A stretch of 64,000 nt of DNA, from positions 434,001 through 498,000 of the forward strand of contig JADJNZ010000004.1 in the NCBI GenBank assembly GCA_016714015.1, read 5' to 3'. Under the pieces are notes generated by a model. That model saw only the letters and a program-made list of their open reading frames with translations. It did not search any database and had not been told where the DNA came from. The position numbers and the translations under genes are program-made. This stretch comes from Gemmatimonadota bacterium (GTDB lineage Bacteria; Gemmatimonadota; Gemmatimonadetes; Gemmatimonadales; Gemmatimonadaceae). Numbering within the stretch: position 1 is the stretch's first letter; every line of letters begins with the position of its first letter. This document shows, one piece after another, positions 52,313 through 63,810 of this stretch.

Positions 52313-53456
52313 CCTCGCCCTGCTGCTCGCGGGTGCCACGGCGTTCGTCGCGCCGACCGCGCCGCTCGCGGCACAGGCATCGCGCACCATCGAGGGGCGC
52401 ATCTCGCTGCCAGGCCCCACCCCCGACGGCGTCGGGCTCGGCGGCGCCTGGGTGATCCTCCATCGGGTGGGGCCCGATACCGCGGGCCCGCTCGACTCGA
52501 TGCGCACCGCGGCCAACGGACGCTACCGGTTCGCCTACCGCGCCTTCGGTGACACGCTCGCGGTCTACTTCGTGTCGACGAGTCGCGGCGGCGTCAACTA
52601 CTTCACGCCGCCGGTCCGCGAGGCGGTGCTGCGCGGCGGCATGGCCGACCTCGTCGTCTACGACACCACCAGCGCGCCGATCCCCATCGCGGTGCGCGGG
52701 CGGCACCTCATCGTCACGGTCCCCGACTCGTCCACGCGCCGGACCCGCACCGTCGTCGAGGCGTTCGAGCTCAGCAACGACTCCTCGCTCACGCGCGTCG
52801 CCCGTGGGGACGCGGGCGTCACGTTCGATGCGGCCCTGCCGCCCGGCGTCACCGTGATCCAGTCGGGGCAGGGGGACATCTCCAGCGACGCGATCCGCGC
52901 GGTCGATGGTCGCGTGCAGGTGAACGCGCCGATCTCGCCGGGGATGCGGCAGCTGAGCTTCTCCTACGAGATCCCCGCGGACATGGATCCGTTCGAGGTG
53001 CTCATCGAGTCCCCGACGACGGTGCTCGAGGTGCTCGTCGAGGAGCCGAGTGCCGTCGTGAACGGCGCGGGGCTCGTCGCGGTCGATCCGGTCGAGATCG
53101 ACGGGCGGCCGTTCAAGCGCTTCCTCGCGCAGGACGTGGACGCGGCGAAGACCTTCGCGATCACGATCCCGCCCGCTGCGGCATCGACGAGCCTCCGCGT
53201 GATGCTCGTCGTCACCGGCATCGGCGCCGCGATGCTCCTCGGGCTTGGCATGGTGATGCTGCGGCGCGGCCCCGGCCTCGCGTCGCGGCGAGAGGCCGAT
53301 CCCGAGGCGCTCGCACTCGAGGCCGCGGCGCTCGACGCGGCATACGAGCAGCTCGCGGCACCGACCGAGCAGCAGAAGGCCGAGCACTATCTGGCGCGCG
53401 CGCGCATCAAGGGCCGGCTCGCGGCCGCGCTTGCCAAGCGGGACGGCCTGTCGTAG
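52293..53456 (+). CDS. Secreted, membrane-anchored protein with carboxypeptidase-regulatory-like domain
   Basis: The 387-residue protein has a signal peptide (SLALLLAGATAFVAP...AAQA), an N-terminal beta-sandwich resembling a CarboxypepD_reg domain (IEGRISLPG, GGAWVILHRVG, GRYRFAYRAFGDTL), strand-rich middle parts, one membrane segment at about 305-328 (SLRVMLVVTGIGAAMLLGLG) and a helical cytoplasmic tail with Ala/Glu repeats. TTG 52293 is the only plausible start that gives a signal peptide, overlapping the BFN gene by 20 bases. No known function; an envelope sensing or cytochrome-biogenesis-type role is a guess. Confidence 0.72.
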   Translation: MAVSRCSLALLLAGATAFVAPTAPLAAQASRTIEGRISLPGPTPDGVGLGGAWVILHRVGPDTAGPLDSMRTAANGRYRFAYRAFGDTLAVYFVSTSRGGVNYFTPPVREAVLRGGMADLVVYDTTSAPIPIAVRGRHLIVTVPDSSTRRTRTVVEAFELSNDSSLTRVARGDAGVTFDAALPPGVTVIQSGQGDISSDAIRAVDGRVQVNAPISPGMRQLSFSYEIPADMDPFEVLIESPTTVLEVLVEEPSAVVNGAGLVAVDPVEIDGRPFKRFLAQDVDAAKTFAITIPPAAASTSLRVMLVVTGIGAAMLLGLGMVMLRRGPGLASRREADPEALALEAAALDAAYEQLAAPTEQQKAEHYLARARIKGRLAAALAKRDGLS

Positions 53457-53461
53457 ACTCC
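53431..53461 (+). promoter_or_regulatory. Promoter of the cobalamin-uptake operon
   Basis: TTG at 53431-53433 and TAGACTCC at 53454-53461 are 20 bases apart. Transcription would start just before the riboswitch. Only the TA and spacing fit well. Confidence 0.35.
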
Positions 53462-53477
53462 GCTCCACAACTGAAGG

Positions 53478-53626
53478 CGAACGCGGGACACGGAAGCCGG
53501 TGACATGCCGGCGCGGCCCCGCCACTGTATCGGGCAGCAGCAGACGTCCGCTCAACACCAGCCACTGGGTCACCGACCCGGGAAGGCGAGCGCGACGGCC
53601 CGGAGCCAGGAGACGACCCACGTTCG
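53478..53626 (+). promoter_or_regulatory. Cobalamin riboswitch
   Basis: The leader carries the conserved cobalamin-aptamer blocks in order: GGAAGCCGGTG, CCCGCCACTGTAT, GCCACTGGG, GGGAAGGCG and the B12 box AGCCAGGAGAC (53604-53614). It is followed by a small hairpin (GACCCTC/GAGGGTC, 53638-53655) and then a strong intrinsic terminator. Binding of adenosylcobalamin would be expected to favour termination and shut off the btu operon. Confidence 0.95.
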
Positions 53627-53711
53627 CGCCACATCCGGACCCTCGGGGGAGGGTCGGTGGCGTCGGCGCTCGGCCGTCCGCTGTGGGACGCGCCCCGCCA
53701 CGTGCATCGAG

Positions 53712-53740
53712 GCTCCTTCGGCATCCCGAAGGAGCTTTTT
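53712..53740 (+). terminator. Riboswitch-controlled intrinsic terminator
   Basis: A perfect 10-base stem (GCTCCTTCGG/CCGAAGGAGC), a 4-base loop (CATC) and five Ts, ending 6 bases before the btuF ATG. It is the expression platform of the cobalamin riboswitch. Confidence 0.9.
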
Positions 53741-53746
53741 CGTTCG

Positions 53747-54682
53747 ATGCGTCCCAGACCCGTTCATCCTCGCCCGCGCGGCCGCGCCGCGCGCCGCGTC
53801 GTGGCAGGGTTCGCCATCGCGACCGCTGTCGCGGCCGGCTTCGTGATTGCCTGCGCGCCGGCCAAGGACGTCCATGACGACGTCGCCCGCGATGATCTCG
53901 GTGACACCATCCCGATGGCCCTCGTCGCGCAGCGCATCGTCTCGCTCAATCCGGTCACCACCGAGCTGCTCCTCGCGCTCGGCGAGGGGCGGCGGCTCGT
54001 CGGCCGCACGCACTGGGACGCCTTCAGTGATCAAGCCCGCGCGATCCCGGACGTCGGCGACGGGATGATGCCGAACGTCGAGGCGGTGCTCGGCCAGCGC
54101 CCGGATCTCGTCGTGCTGTACGCGACCGAGTCCAATCGTGCCGCCGCGACCCAACTGCGGCGCGCCGGCGTGGCGACCCTCTCCTATCGCACCGATCACG
54201 TTGCTGATCTCCCGCGGGTCGCGGCCGTGCTCGCTGCCGCGATCGGCCGTCGCGGCGAGTCGGGCGCGGTGGTCGACTCGGTGTTCGACCGTCTGGACTC
54301 GCTCCGGGCGGTTCCGGTGCCCACCGCGCGTGTCCGCGCCTTCTGGCATGTCTGGGACTCGCCGGTGATGACCATCGGGAAGGGGAGCTATCTCTCCGAG
54401 CTGCTCGTGATCGCGGGCGGCGACAACGTCTTCGCTGATCTGGAGGCCCCGTCGCCGCAGGTCTCGCTGGAGGAGATCGCGAAGCGCGATCCCGACGTCA
54501 TCCTCGCGGGGCCGACCAGCGCGAGGGCCATCGCGCAGCACGAGGGCTGGCGCGCCATTCGTGCGGTGCGCGAGGGCCGCATCCTCATCATCGACACGAT
54601 GATCGTCGGGCGCCCCGGCGTTCGGATGGGCGAAGCGGCGCAGCACCTGCGTGCGCTCCTCTATCCGGAGGAGACACGGTGA
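53747..54682 (+). CDS. btuF: Cobalamin-binding lipoprotein of ABC transporter
   Basis: The 311-residue protein has a signal and lipid-attachment Cys36 (GFVIACAPAKD), then a class III solute-binding domain: RIVSLNPVTTELLLALG, VGDGMMPNVEAVLGQRPDLVV and a C-terminal SLEEIAKRDPDVIL. Class III binders serve cobalamin, haem and iron-siderophores; the cobalamin riboswitch in its leader makes B12 the likely ligand. ATG 53747 is chosen over an upstream start within the riboswitch. The stop overlaps btuC (GTGA). Confidence 0.92.
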   Translation: MRPRPVHPRPRGRAARRVVAGFAIATAVAAGFVIACAPAKDVHDDVARDDLGDTIPMALVAQRIVSLNPVTTELLLALGEGRRLVGRTHWDAFSDQARAIPDVGDGMMPNVEAVLGQRPDLVVLYATESNRAAATQLRRAGVATLSYRTDHVADLPRVAAVLAAAIGRRGESGAVVDSVFDRLDSLRAVPVPTARVRAFWHVWDSPVMTIGKGSYLSELLVIAGGDNVFADLEAPSPQVSLEEIAKRDPDVILAGPTSARAIAQHEGWRAIRAVREGRILIIDTMIVGRPGVRMGEAAQHLRALLYPEETR

Positions 54683-55668
54683 GCTCCGCGCCCCGCGTGC
54701 TCTGGTTCGCGCTCCTCGCCGCGCTCCTCGCGGCAGTGACGCTCGGCCTTGCCGTGGGAGCGGTGCCGCTCGCGCCCGATGACGTCTGGCGCGCACTCCT
54801 CGGCGCGGGTGATCCGGCGACCATCGCGATCGTGCGCGACCTGCGACTGCCGCGCATCGCGCTGGGCCTCGTGGTCGGCGCGGGCCTCGCCGCGAGTGGC
54901 ACGGCGCTGCAGTCGACGTTGCGCAATCCGCTCGCCGAGCCATACCTGCTCGGCGTGTCCGGCGGCGCGGCGGTCGGCGCGGTCGTCGCCGTGACGCTCG
55001 ACCTGTCCGCGCCCGGTCTGGTGCCGCTCGCGGCGTTCGGAGGCGCCGCGGGGGCGGTCCTCCTCGTGCTGCTCGTCGCGCGCGCCGCCGGCGGTCGTGC
55101 GGATCCGCGTCTGCTCCTCATGGCCGGCGTCGTCGTCGGCGCGTTCTGCACGTCGGCCATCATGGTGGCCCTCGCGACCGCGCCGGATGACACGGTGCGC
55201 GGGGCGCTCTGGTGGATGATGGGCTCGCTCGGCGACGCGCAGTGGGACGGCGTGCGCTGGATCGCCCTCTACGTCGCGCTCGGGATCGCGCTGCTCGCGC
55301 TCTGGGGGCGTGATCTCGACGTGCTCGCCCTGGGCGAGGAGGCGGCGGCCTCGCTGGGGCTCGACGTCGAGCGCGTCACGCGCCGGATCTACCTCACGGC
55401 GTCGCTGCTCGCCGCCGCCACCGTGGCCGGCGCGGGGCTCATCGGTTTCGTCGGTCTCATCGTCCCGGCCATCGCGCGCGCGCTCGGATGTCGCGGCGCA
55501 CGGGCGACCGTGCTCGCGAGCGCGCTCGCCGGCGGCACGCTCGTCGTGCTCGCTGACCTCGGGGCGCGCACCGCGATGGCGCCGGCCGAGCTCCCGCTTG
55601 GCGCCGTGACCGCGCTCGTCGGCGTGCCGTTCTTCCTCTGGCGCCTCCGCGCGGGGGTGACACGGTGA
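54679..55668 (+). CDS. btuC: Cobalamin ABC transporter permease
   Basis: The 329-residue FecCD-family permease has about ten membrane segments, with the family stretches LRLPRIALGLVVGAGLAASG, LQSTLRNPLAEPYLLGVSGGAAVG and GFVGLIVPAIAR, the helix that contacts the ATPase. GTG 54679 overlaps btuF; stop overlaps btuD. B12 as substrate is set by the riboswitch and neighbours. Confidence 0.93.
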   Translation: MSSAPRVLWFALLAALLAAVTLGLAVGAVPLAPDDVWRALLGAGDPATIAIVRDLRLPRIALGLVVGAGLAASGTALQSTLRNPLAEPYLLGVSGGAAVGAVVAVTLDLSAPGLVPLAAFGGAAGAVLLVLLVARAAGGRADPRLLLMAGVVVGAFCTSAIMVALATAPDDTVRGALWWMMGSLGDAQWDGVRWIALYVALGIALLALWGRDLDVLALGEEAAASLGLDVERVTRRIYLTASLLAAATVAGAGLIGFVGLIVPAIARALGCRGARATVLASALAGGTLVVLADLGARTAMAPAELPLGAVTALVGVPFFLWRLRAGVTR

Positions 55669-56450
55669 TCGTCTTCGACGAGGTCGTGCTCGGCTACGGA
55701 GGCGAGGAGCCGACAGTGCGTGGGGTGTCGTTCACGGCGGAAGCCGGACGCATCACCGCGGTCGTGGGTCCCAACGGTTCCGGCAAGAGCACGCTGGTGC
55801 GAGCGTTGCTCGGTCGGCTCGCGCCCCGTAGCGGACGCGTCCTGTTGGACGGCGCACCGATCGCCACGCTCGAACGGCGTGCCGTCGCCGCGACGATGGC
55901 CGTCGTCCCGCAGCGCGAGGAGCCGGCCTTCCCGATGGACGTGCGAGACTTCGTCGCGCTCGGGCGGTATCCGCACGGCGGCGCCTTCAGCGGACACTCG
56001 CCTGCCGACCATGCGGCGATCGCGCATGCCGTCGATCGTGCCGGCGTGCGCATCTTCCTCGACCGTCGCACCGACGAGCTCTCGGGCGGCGAGTGGCAGC
56101 GCGTGCGCATCGCGCGCGCGCTCGCGCAGGGCGGCCGCGCGCTCGTGCTGGACGAGCCCACGACCTTCCTCGACATCGCGCACGAGATGGCGGTGTTCGA
56201 ACTGCTCGACGCCCTCGCGCGCGCGGGCCACGCGATCCTCCTCGTGAGTCACCAGCTGAATCTCGTGGCCCGCTTCGCGGACCACATCGTGTTGCTCCAC
56301 CACGGCAGCATCGCCGCATCGGGGACGCCCGGCGAGGTGATGCGCGGGGAAGTGCTCGAACGGGTCTACGAGTGGCCACTCGTCGTCTCGCGCGATCCCG
56401 CCGTGGGGGCGCCCGTGCTCGTGCCCCTTCGGGGACGCGGCACCCGCTGA
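55665..56450 (+). CDS. btuD: Cobalamin ABC transporter ATPase
   Basis: The 261-residue ATPase has Walker A GPNGSGKSTLV, Q-loop VVPQREE, signature LSGGEWQRVRIARAL, Walker B ALVLDEPTTFLD and the switch His in LVSHQLN. GTG 55665 is inside the btuC stop. A 46-base C-rich gap separates it from the receptor gene. Confidence 0.95.
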   Translation: MIVFDEVVLGYGGEEPTVRGVSFTAEAGRITAVVGPNGSGKSTLVRALLGRLAPRSGRVLLDGAPIATLERRAVAATMAVVPQREEPAFPMDVRDFVALGRYPHGGAFSGHSPADHAAIAHAVDRAGVRIFLDRRTDELSGGEWQRVRIARALAQGGRALVLDEPTTFLDIAHEMAVFELLDALARAGHAILLVSHQLNLVARFADHIVLLHHGSIAASGTPGEVMRGEVLERVYEWPLVVSRDPAVGAPVLVPLRGRGTR

Positions 56451-56496
56451 CCGCATCGTACTCCTCCTCCTCTTCCATCCTGTCGTGCCGAGTCCC

Positions 56497-58446
56497 ATGA
56501 TCCTCCGTCCAGCGCGCGCGCTCCTCCTCGCCGCCGCCGTCCCGCTCCTGGTGCGCGCGCAGTCGCGCCCTGAGCCGCTCCGTCTCCCGCCCGAGGTGGT
56601 GACGGCGACGCGGCTCCCCGGCGGCGCCATCGCCGCACCCACCGCCACCGCGAGCGTGCTCGACGGTGATCAGTTGCGCGCGGAGGGAATCATGCACCTC
56701 GCGGATGCGCTGCGGCGCGTCCCGGGGCTGAGTCTCGCACGGACCTCCTCGTTCGGGTCACCGGTCGCGCTCTTCCTGCGCGGCGGGCAGTCGAACTACG
56801 TGCGCGTGCTCATCGACGGGGTGCCGGTGAACGATCCCGGCGGCGTGCTGGATCTCGGGCGCATCACGCTGGACGATGTCGAGCGGATCGAGATCGTCCG
56901 GGGACCGGCCAGCGTGCTCTACGGGTCCGAGGCCGTGACCGGCGTGATCCAGCTCTTCACCCGTCGCGGCGGGGCGAAGACCGTGCGGGCCGAGGTCGGC
57001 GGCGGATCCTTCGGCGGGCGGCGCGCCTCGCTCGGCGCCGGGGGGGCGTCGCGTCGCGCGCAGTGGACGCTGCAGGGTGATCATCACGCCTCGAACGGCG
57101 TCCTCACGTTCAACAACGCGTACCGCAACGACGGGCTCTCGGCGACCGTCTCGCTCGGCCGAACCCCGCGGAGCGACCTGCGCCTCACCACACGGTACAA
57201 CGCCTCTTCGTATCGCTACCCCACGGGTTCGTCCGGCGCGATCGAGGACCGTAACGCGGAGCGCGCCGAGCACCGGCTGCTGGTCGGGCTCGACGCGGGG
57301 CATCGGTGGTCCGATCGGCTCGAGACGCGCGTGACATTCGCCGCCAACACGTTGCATCCGCGCACCAGCGACGGGGCGGACGACGCCGCCGACACGCTCG
57401 GCTTCTTCGGCTACTTCGCGCGCGGCACGGTCACGCGCCGCGTCGCCGACCTTCGGGCGAACATCCGCCTCGCAGCGGTAGCGCACCTCTCGCTCGGCGG
57501 CGAGTACGCTCGTGAAGCGGAGCGCTCGACGTCGCTCTCCCAGAGCGAGTTCGGGGAGTCGCCCGACGCGTTAGCGGCGTGGCGCGAGACGCGTGCCGGG
57601 TACGCGCAGCTCCTCGGTGACGCGGGACGGCTCTCCTACACGGTCGGCGCGCGTCTCGACGACAACAGCGCGTTCGGCACCTTCCGCACGCTGCGCCTCG
57701 GCGCGGCCTGGCGCGTGGCGTCGGGGACGCGGCTCCGTGCCTCGGTCGGCAACGCGTTCAAGGCGCCAAGCTTCTACGAGAACTTCGCGACCGGTTTCGT
57801 GATCGGGAACGCGGGGCTGCGGCCCGAGCGCACCCGCTCCGCCGAGCTCGGCGTCGAGTCGCTCATCGGTGGGCGCGCGATCGTCCGGCTGACCGGGTTC
57901 ACCCAGCGGTTCCGGGACCTCATCCAATACACGTTCGCTCCACCGTCACCGACCGATCCCAACTATTACAACATCGCGCAGGCCAACGCGGGCGGTCTCG
58001 AGCTCGAGGCGACGGTGCCGGACGTCCTCGGCGTCGCGGTGACGGCGGGATACACCTGGACCGATACGCGCGTGGTCGACGCGGGCTTCGACACCGACAC
58101 GTGGGCCAACTTCGTCGCGGGCGGCCGTCTGCTCCGTCGTCCCGAGCACATGGCCTCGCTCCACTTCGCAAGGACGGTGCAGGGCGTCGGCACCTTCACC
58201 GCCGCGTTCACCCGCACCGGCGTCCGAGTGGACCGTGACTTCGCCACCTATCCTCCGGCGAGCGTCGACCTCGCGCCCTTCACGCTGATCGATCTCGGCG
58301 CCGAGCTCTCCTTGCCCGAGCGATTGCTGCCGGGCGCACGCGTCCAGTTCCGCATCGAGAACCTCGCGGACGTCCGCTACCAGCAGATCGCCGGCTTCGC
58401 CGCGCCGGGGCGCACCCTGTACGCGGGACTTAAGTTGCACCGGTGA
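56497..58446 (+). CDS. btuB: TonB-dependent receptor, probably for cobalamin
   Basis: The 649-residue protein has a signal peptide (LRPARALLLAAAVPLLVRAQ), a TonB-box-like PEVVTATRLPGG, a plug domain (LADALRRVPGLSL, LFLRGGQSNYVRVLIDGVPVND, VERIEIVRGPASVLYGSEAVTGVI) and a 22-strand barrel region ending GRTLYAGLKLHR. Its place behind btuFCD and the riboswitch makes it the B12 receptor. ATG 56497 gives a good signal peptide; GTG 56485 is possible. The stop overlaps recO (GTGA). Confidence 0.9.
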   Translation: MILRPARALLLAAAVPLLVRAQSRPEPLRLPPEVVTATRLPGGAIAAPTATASVLDGDQLRAEGIMHLADALRRVPGLSLARTSSFGSPVALFLRGGQSNYVRVLIDGVPVNDPGGVLDLGRITLDDVERIEIVRGPASVLYGSEAVTGVIQLFTRRGGAKTVRAEVGGGSFGGRRASLGAGGASRRAQWTLQGDHHASNGVLTFNNAYRNDGLSATVSLGRTPRSDLRLTTRYNASSYRYPTGSSGAIEDRNAERAEHRLLVGLDAGHRWSDRLETRVTFAANTLHPRTSDGADDAADTLGFFGYFARGTVTRRVADLRANIRLAAVAHLSLGGEYAREAERSTSLSQSEFGESPDALAAWRETRAGYAQLLGDAGRLSYTVGARLDDNSAFGTFRTLRLGAAWRVASGTRLRASVGNAFKAPSFYENFATGFVIGNAGLRPERTRSAELGVESLIGGRAIVRLTGFTQRFRDLIQYTFAPPSPTDPNYYNIAQANAGGLELEATVPDVLGVAVTAGYTWTDTRVVDAGFDTDTWANFVAGGRLLRRPEHMASLHFARTVQGVGTFTAAFTRTGVRVDRDFATYPPASVDLAPFTLIDLGAELSLPERLLPGARVQFRIENLADVRYQQIAGFAAPGRTLYAGLKLHR

Positions 58447-59189
58447 TCCAGACCGAGGCGATCGTCCTCCACGGCTTCGACTATCGCGAGACCTCGCGCA
58501 TCGTCCGACTGGCGACGCGCGAGGCGGGCGTGGTGAGCGTCATCGCGCGCGGCGCGAAGCGTCCGAGGAGCCGGTTCGGGCAGGGGCTCGACCTCTTCAC
58601 CAGCGGGATCGCCCAGCTCTCGCTCCATCCGGCGCGGGACCTGCACCTCCTCACCGGATTCGACGCCACCCGGGCGCGCCCCGCGCTGGCGGAGTCGCTG
58701 GCGCGCTTCAACGCGGCCTCGGCGCTCGGCGAGCTGTGCATGCGATTCGGCCCGGAGGACGAGGGCTGCGCGATCCACGACGCCCTCGCCGCGGGTCTCG
58801 ATGCGATCGGCTCCGCGACCGACCCCGAGGTGCCGGAGCGGACCGTGGCGGCGGCATGGCGCCTGGTCACCGAGCTCGGCTTCGCGCCGGCGCTGGAGGA
58901 GTGCGCCAGCTGTCACCGCGCGCTCGCGCCCGACGAGCCGGTCCGATTCGCGCACCGCGCGGGCGGCGCGCTCTGCCGACTCTGCGCGGCTCTCGCGCCG
59001 GGGGCGCGCGCGTTGCCGCCGGACGCGCGAGCGACCCTCATCACCTGGTCTCGAGGCGGGACGGCCGCGCTCACCGACCTTCCCACGGTGCGGGCCCATC
59101 AGCGCCTGCTGCGCGAGTTCGTCGAGGAGCACCTCGCGGACGGCCGTGCGCTCCGCGCCTGGGTGTCGTGGGAGCAGGGCGACCCATGA
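58443..59189 (+). CDS. recO: DNA repair protein RecO
   Basis: RecO works with RecF and RecR to load RecA at gaps. The 248-residue protein has the N-terminal OB-fold (EAIVLHGFDYRETSRIVRLAT, VISVIARGAKRPRSRFG-like) and a zinc site with CASCHRAL and ALCRLCAAL. GTG 58443 overlaps the receptor stop, and the selB ATG overlaps its own stop (ATGA), so recO is caught in the B12 operon's downstream reach. Confidence 0.93.
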   Translation: MIQTEAIVLHGFDYRETSRIVRLATREAGVVSVIARGAKRPRSRFGQGLDLFTSGIAQLSLHPARDLHLLTGFDATRARPALAESLARFNAASALGELCMRFGPEDEGCAIHDALAAGLDAIGSATDPEVPERTVAAAWRLVTELGFAPALEECASCHRALAPDEPVRFAHRAGGALCRLCAALAPGARALPPDARATLITWSRGGTAALTDLPTVRAHQRLLREFVEEHLADGRALRAWVSWEQGDP

Positions 59190-61042
59190 TCCTCGGGACC
59201 GCCGGACACATCGACCACGGCAAGACGGCGCTCGTGCGTGCGCTGACGGGTGTCGATACCGATCGACTCCCGGAGGAGAAGCGCCGCGGCATCACCATCG
59301 CGCTCGGCTTCGCTCCGCTCGTGATCGAGGGACTCGGGACGCTCGGCGTGGTCGACGTGCCCGGTCACGAGGCCTTCGTGCGGACGATGCTCGCCGGCGC
59401 GACCGGCATCGACCTCGCGCTGCTCGTGATCGCCGCCGATGAGGGCGTGATGCCTCAGACGCGCGAGCATCTCGCGATCCTCAGCCTGCTCGGCGTGCGC
59501 GCAGGGGTCGTCGCGCTCACCAAGTCCGATCTCGTCGACCCCGACCTGCTCGCGCTCGCGGCGGAGGAGGTGCGCGGTGTGCTCGCGACGTCCTCGCTCG
59601 CGGACGCGGCGATCGTGCCGGTGTCGGCGCACACTGGCGCTGGCCTCGATGACCTGCGCGCCGCCATCCGGCTCGCCGCGGTCGGCGTGCCCGCGCGGCA
59701 TGCGGACGAGCCCTGGCGAATGCCCGTCGACCGCGTCTTCTCCGTCGCGGGCGCCGGGACCGTCGTGACCGGCACGGCCTGGACCGGCACGATCGCCCGC
59801 GACGACATCGTGCGCATCCTGCCGCTCGACCGCACGGCGCGCGTCCGCAGCCTCGAGTCGCATGGCGAGACGGTCGAACAGGTGGGGGCGGGCACTCGGG
59901 TGGCCGTCGCGCTCGCCGGCGTCTCGCGCGACGAGGTGTCCGTGGAGGCGGTGCTGGTCCGCGCGGGCGACCCTTGGTCGACCAGTCATGTGCTCCGGGC
60001 GGATGTCTCGCTGCTCGAGCAGGCACCGGCCGTGCAGGCGCGCCGGTGGCTGCGCTTCCATCTCGGCACGGCCGACGTCGGGGCTCGGGTGATCGCGAGC
60101 GGAGGCCCCGTCGTACCGGGGCAGGTGCGCGCAGTGCGTCTCATCCTCGATGCCCCGGTCGTGGCGCGCGCCGGCGACCGCTTCGTGCTTCGCGCCGGCG
60201 GCTCGGACGGGACGATCGGCGGCGGCGTGGTCACCGACCCGCTCCCGCCGAGTGCGCGCGCCAAACCGTGGGCGCAGCCAGGCGCGACCGACCTGCAACG
60301 CGTCGGCTGGATGCTCGACGAGGCTGGTGCCGCCGGCCTGGACACCGGCTCCCTTCCGCTCCGACTCGGCCTCCGCACGGGACTGGTCGAACGACTCGTG
60401 AAGGAGCTGACGAAGGTCGTTCGCGTCGGGGATCGGCTGGTCCGGCTGGAAGTCCTCGGTGCGATGCGCGAGGTCCTCATGGCGACCATCGAGCGCATGC
60501 ATGTCGAGCAGCCACTCGCGCCCGGGCTCGACCGTCAGGTCGCGCGTCAGGCGCTGACGCCCCACGCAGCCCTCGCCGACGAGGTCATCCGACGCGCCGA
60601 GCGTGCTGGGCTCATCGTGGTCGACGGCGCTCATCTCCGACGGGTCGGCTTCGCCGCCGGATCGTCCGTCGGGGCCACCTCGGCCCGTGATCGACTGTTG
60701 GAGCGGATCCGGGGTGCGGGCGTGGAGGCGCTCAGCATCCCTGAACTCGTGGCGGAACTCGGGACCGATGTGCACGCCCAGCTCAAACTGCTCGAGAAGG
60801 AGAAGCTGGTGGTGATGATCGCCCTCGACCGCCCCTTCTCGCGGGAGGCGGTGCAGGAGTTGCTCCGGCGACTGCGGAGCTACGCCAAGGCGGGGACCGT
60901 CTACGCGCCCTCGGAACTGCGCGAGGCACTGGGGATCACCCGCAAGTGGCTCATCCCGTTCCTGGAATGGTGCGATCGACAACGCATCTCGCTGCGCCGT
61001 GCGGATGGCCGCACCTTTGGGACCATCCCGGAGAATCCCTGA
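59186..61042 (+). CDS. selB: Selenocysteine-specific elongation factor
   Basis: SelB delivers Sec-tRNA to UGA codons that have a SECIS element. The 618-residue protein has a GTPase domain (GTAGHIDHGKTALVRAL, DVPGHEAFVRTM, TKSDLVD) with the SelB-type GVDTDRLPEEKRRGITIALGF, beta-barrel domains (FSVAGAGTVVTGT), and a C-terminal half of winged-helix repeats ending KWLIPFLEWCDRQRISLRRADGRTFG. Length and C-terminus separate it from EF-Tu. ATG 59186 overlaps recO. selA, selC and selD are not in this window. Confidence 0.95.
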   Translation: MILGTAGHIDHGKTALVRALTGVDTDRLPEEKRRGITIALGFAPLVIEGLGTLGVVDVPGHEAFVRTMLAGATGIDLALLVIAADEGVMPQTREHLAILSLLGVRAGVVALTKSDLVDPDLLALAAEEVRGVLATSSLADAAIVPVSAHTGAGLDDLRAAIRLAAVGVPARHADEPWRMPVDRVFSVAGAGTVVTGTAWTGTIARDDIVRILPLDRTARVRSLESHGETVEQVGAGTRVAVALAGVSRDEVSVEAVLVRAGDPWSTSHVLRADVSLLEQAPAVQARRWLRFHLGTADVGARVIASGGPVVPGQVRAVRLILDAPVVARAGDRFVLRAGGSDGTIGGGVVTDPLPPSARAKPWAQPGATDLQRVGWMLDEAGAAGLDTGSLPLRLGLRTGLVERLVKELTKVVRVGDRLVRLEVLGAMREVLMATIERMHVEQPLAPGLDRQVARQALTPHAALADEVIRRAERAGLIVVDGAHLRRVGFAAGSSVGATSARDRLLERIRGAGVEALSIPELVAELGTDVHAQLKLLEKEKLVVMIALDRPFSREAVQELLRRLRSYAKAGTVYAPSELREALGITRKWLIPFLEWCDRQRISLRRADGRTFGTIPENP

Positions 61043-61051
61043 CGTCTCCGG

Positions 61052-61119
61052 CGATTCGGCGGGACGGGATGCCAGACCCGACACCCATCCGGCCGAATCG
61101 GCGTAGGCGACCGGGTCTG
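61052..61119 (+). other. Candidate pseudoknot between selB and clpB
   Basis: A 9-base stem (CGATTCGGC 61052-61060 with 61092-61100) encloses a 5-base stem (GGATG/CATCC). The enclosed loop CAGACCCG (61073-61080) is the exact complement of CGGGTCTG at 61112-61119, giving interlocked pairings. The rest of the 182-base gap has no CIRCE element or clear promoter. Confidence 0.5.
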
Positions 61120-61224
61120 ACGATTGCATCGGGAGGGTAGGGAACGAAGCTCCGCCCCCGGAATCCCGCACGATCCGCGTCTCGCCGCAGGCAGCGCTCC
61201 CTTCATCCTCCAGCCTCACCCCCC

Positions 61225-63806
<2,582 letters not shown>

Positions 63807-63810
<4 letters not shown>

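Noticed and set aside
61043..61224. tRNA-Sec gene or CIRCE operator between selB and clpB
   Set aside because: No anticodon-arm or TTC-loop sequence of tRNA-Sec, and no TTAGCACTC-N9-GAGTGCTAA match.
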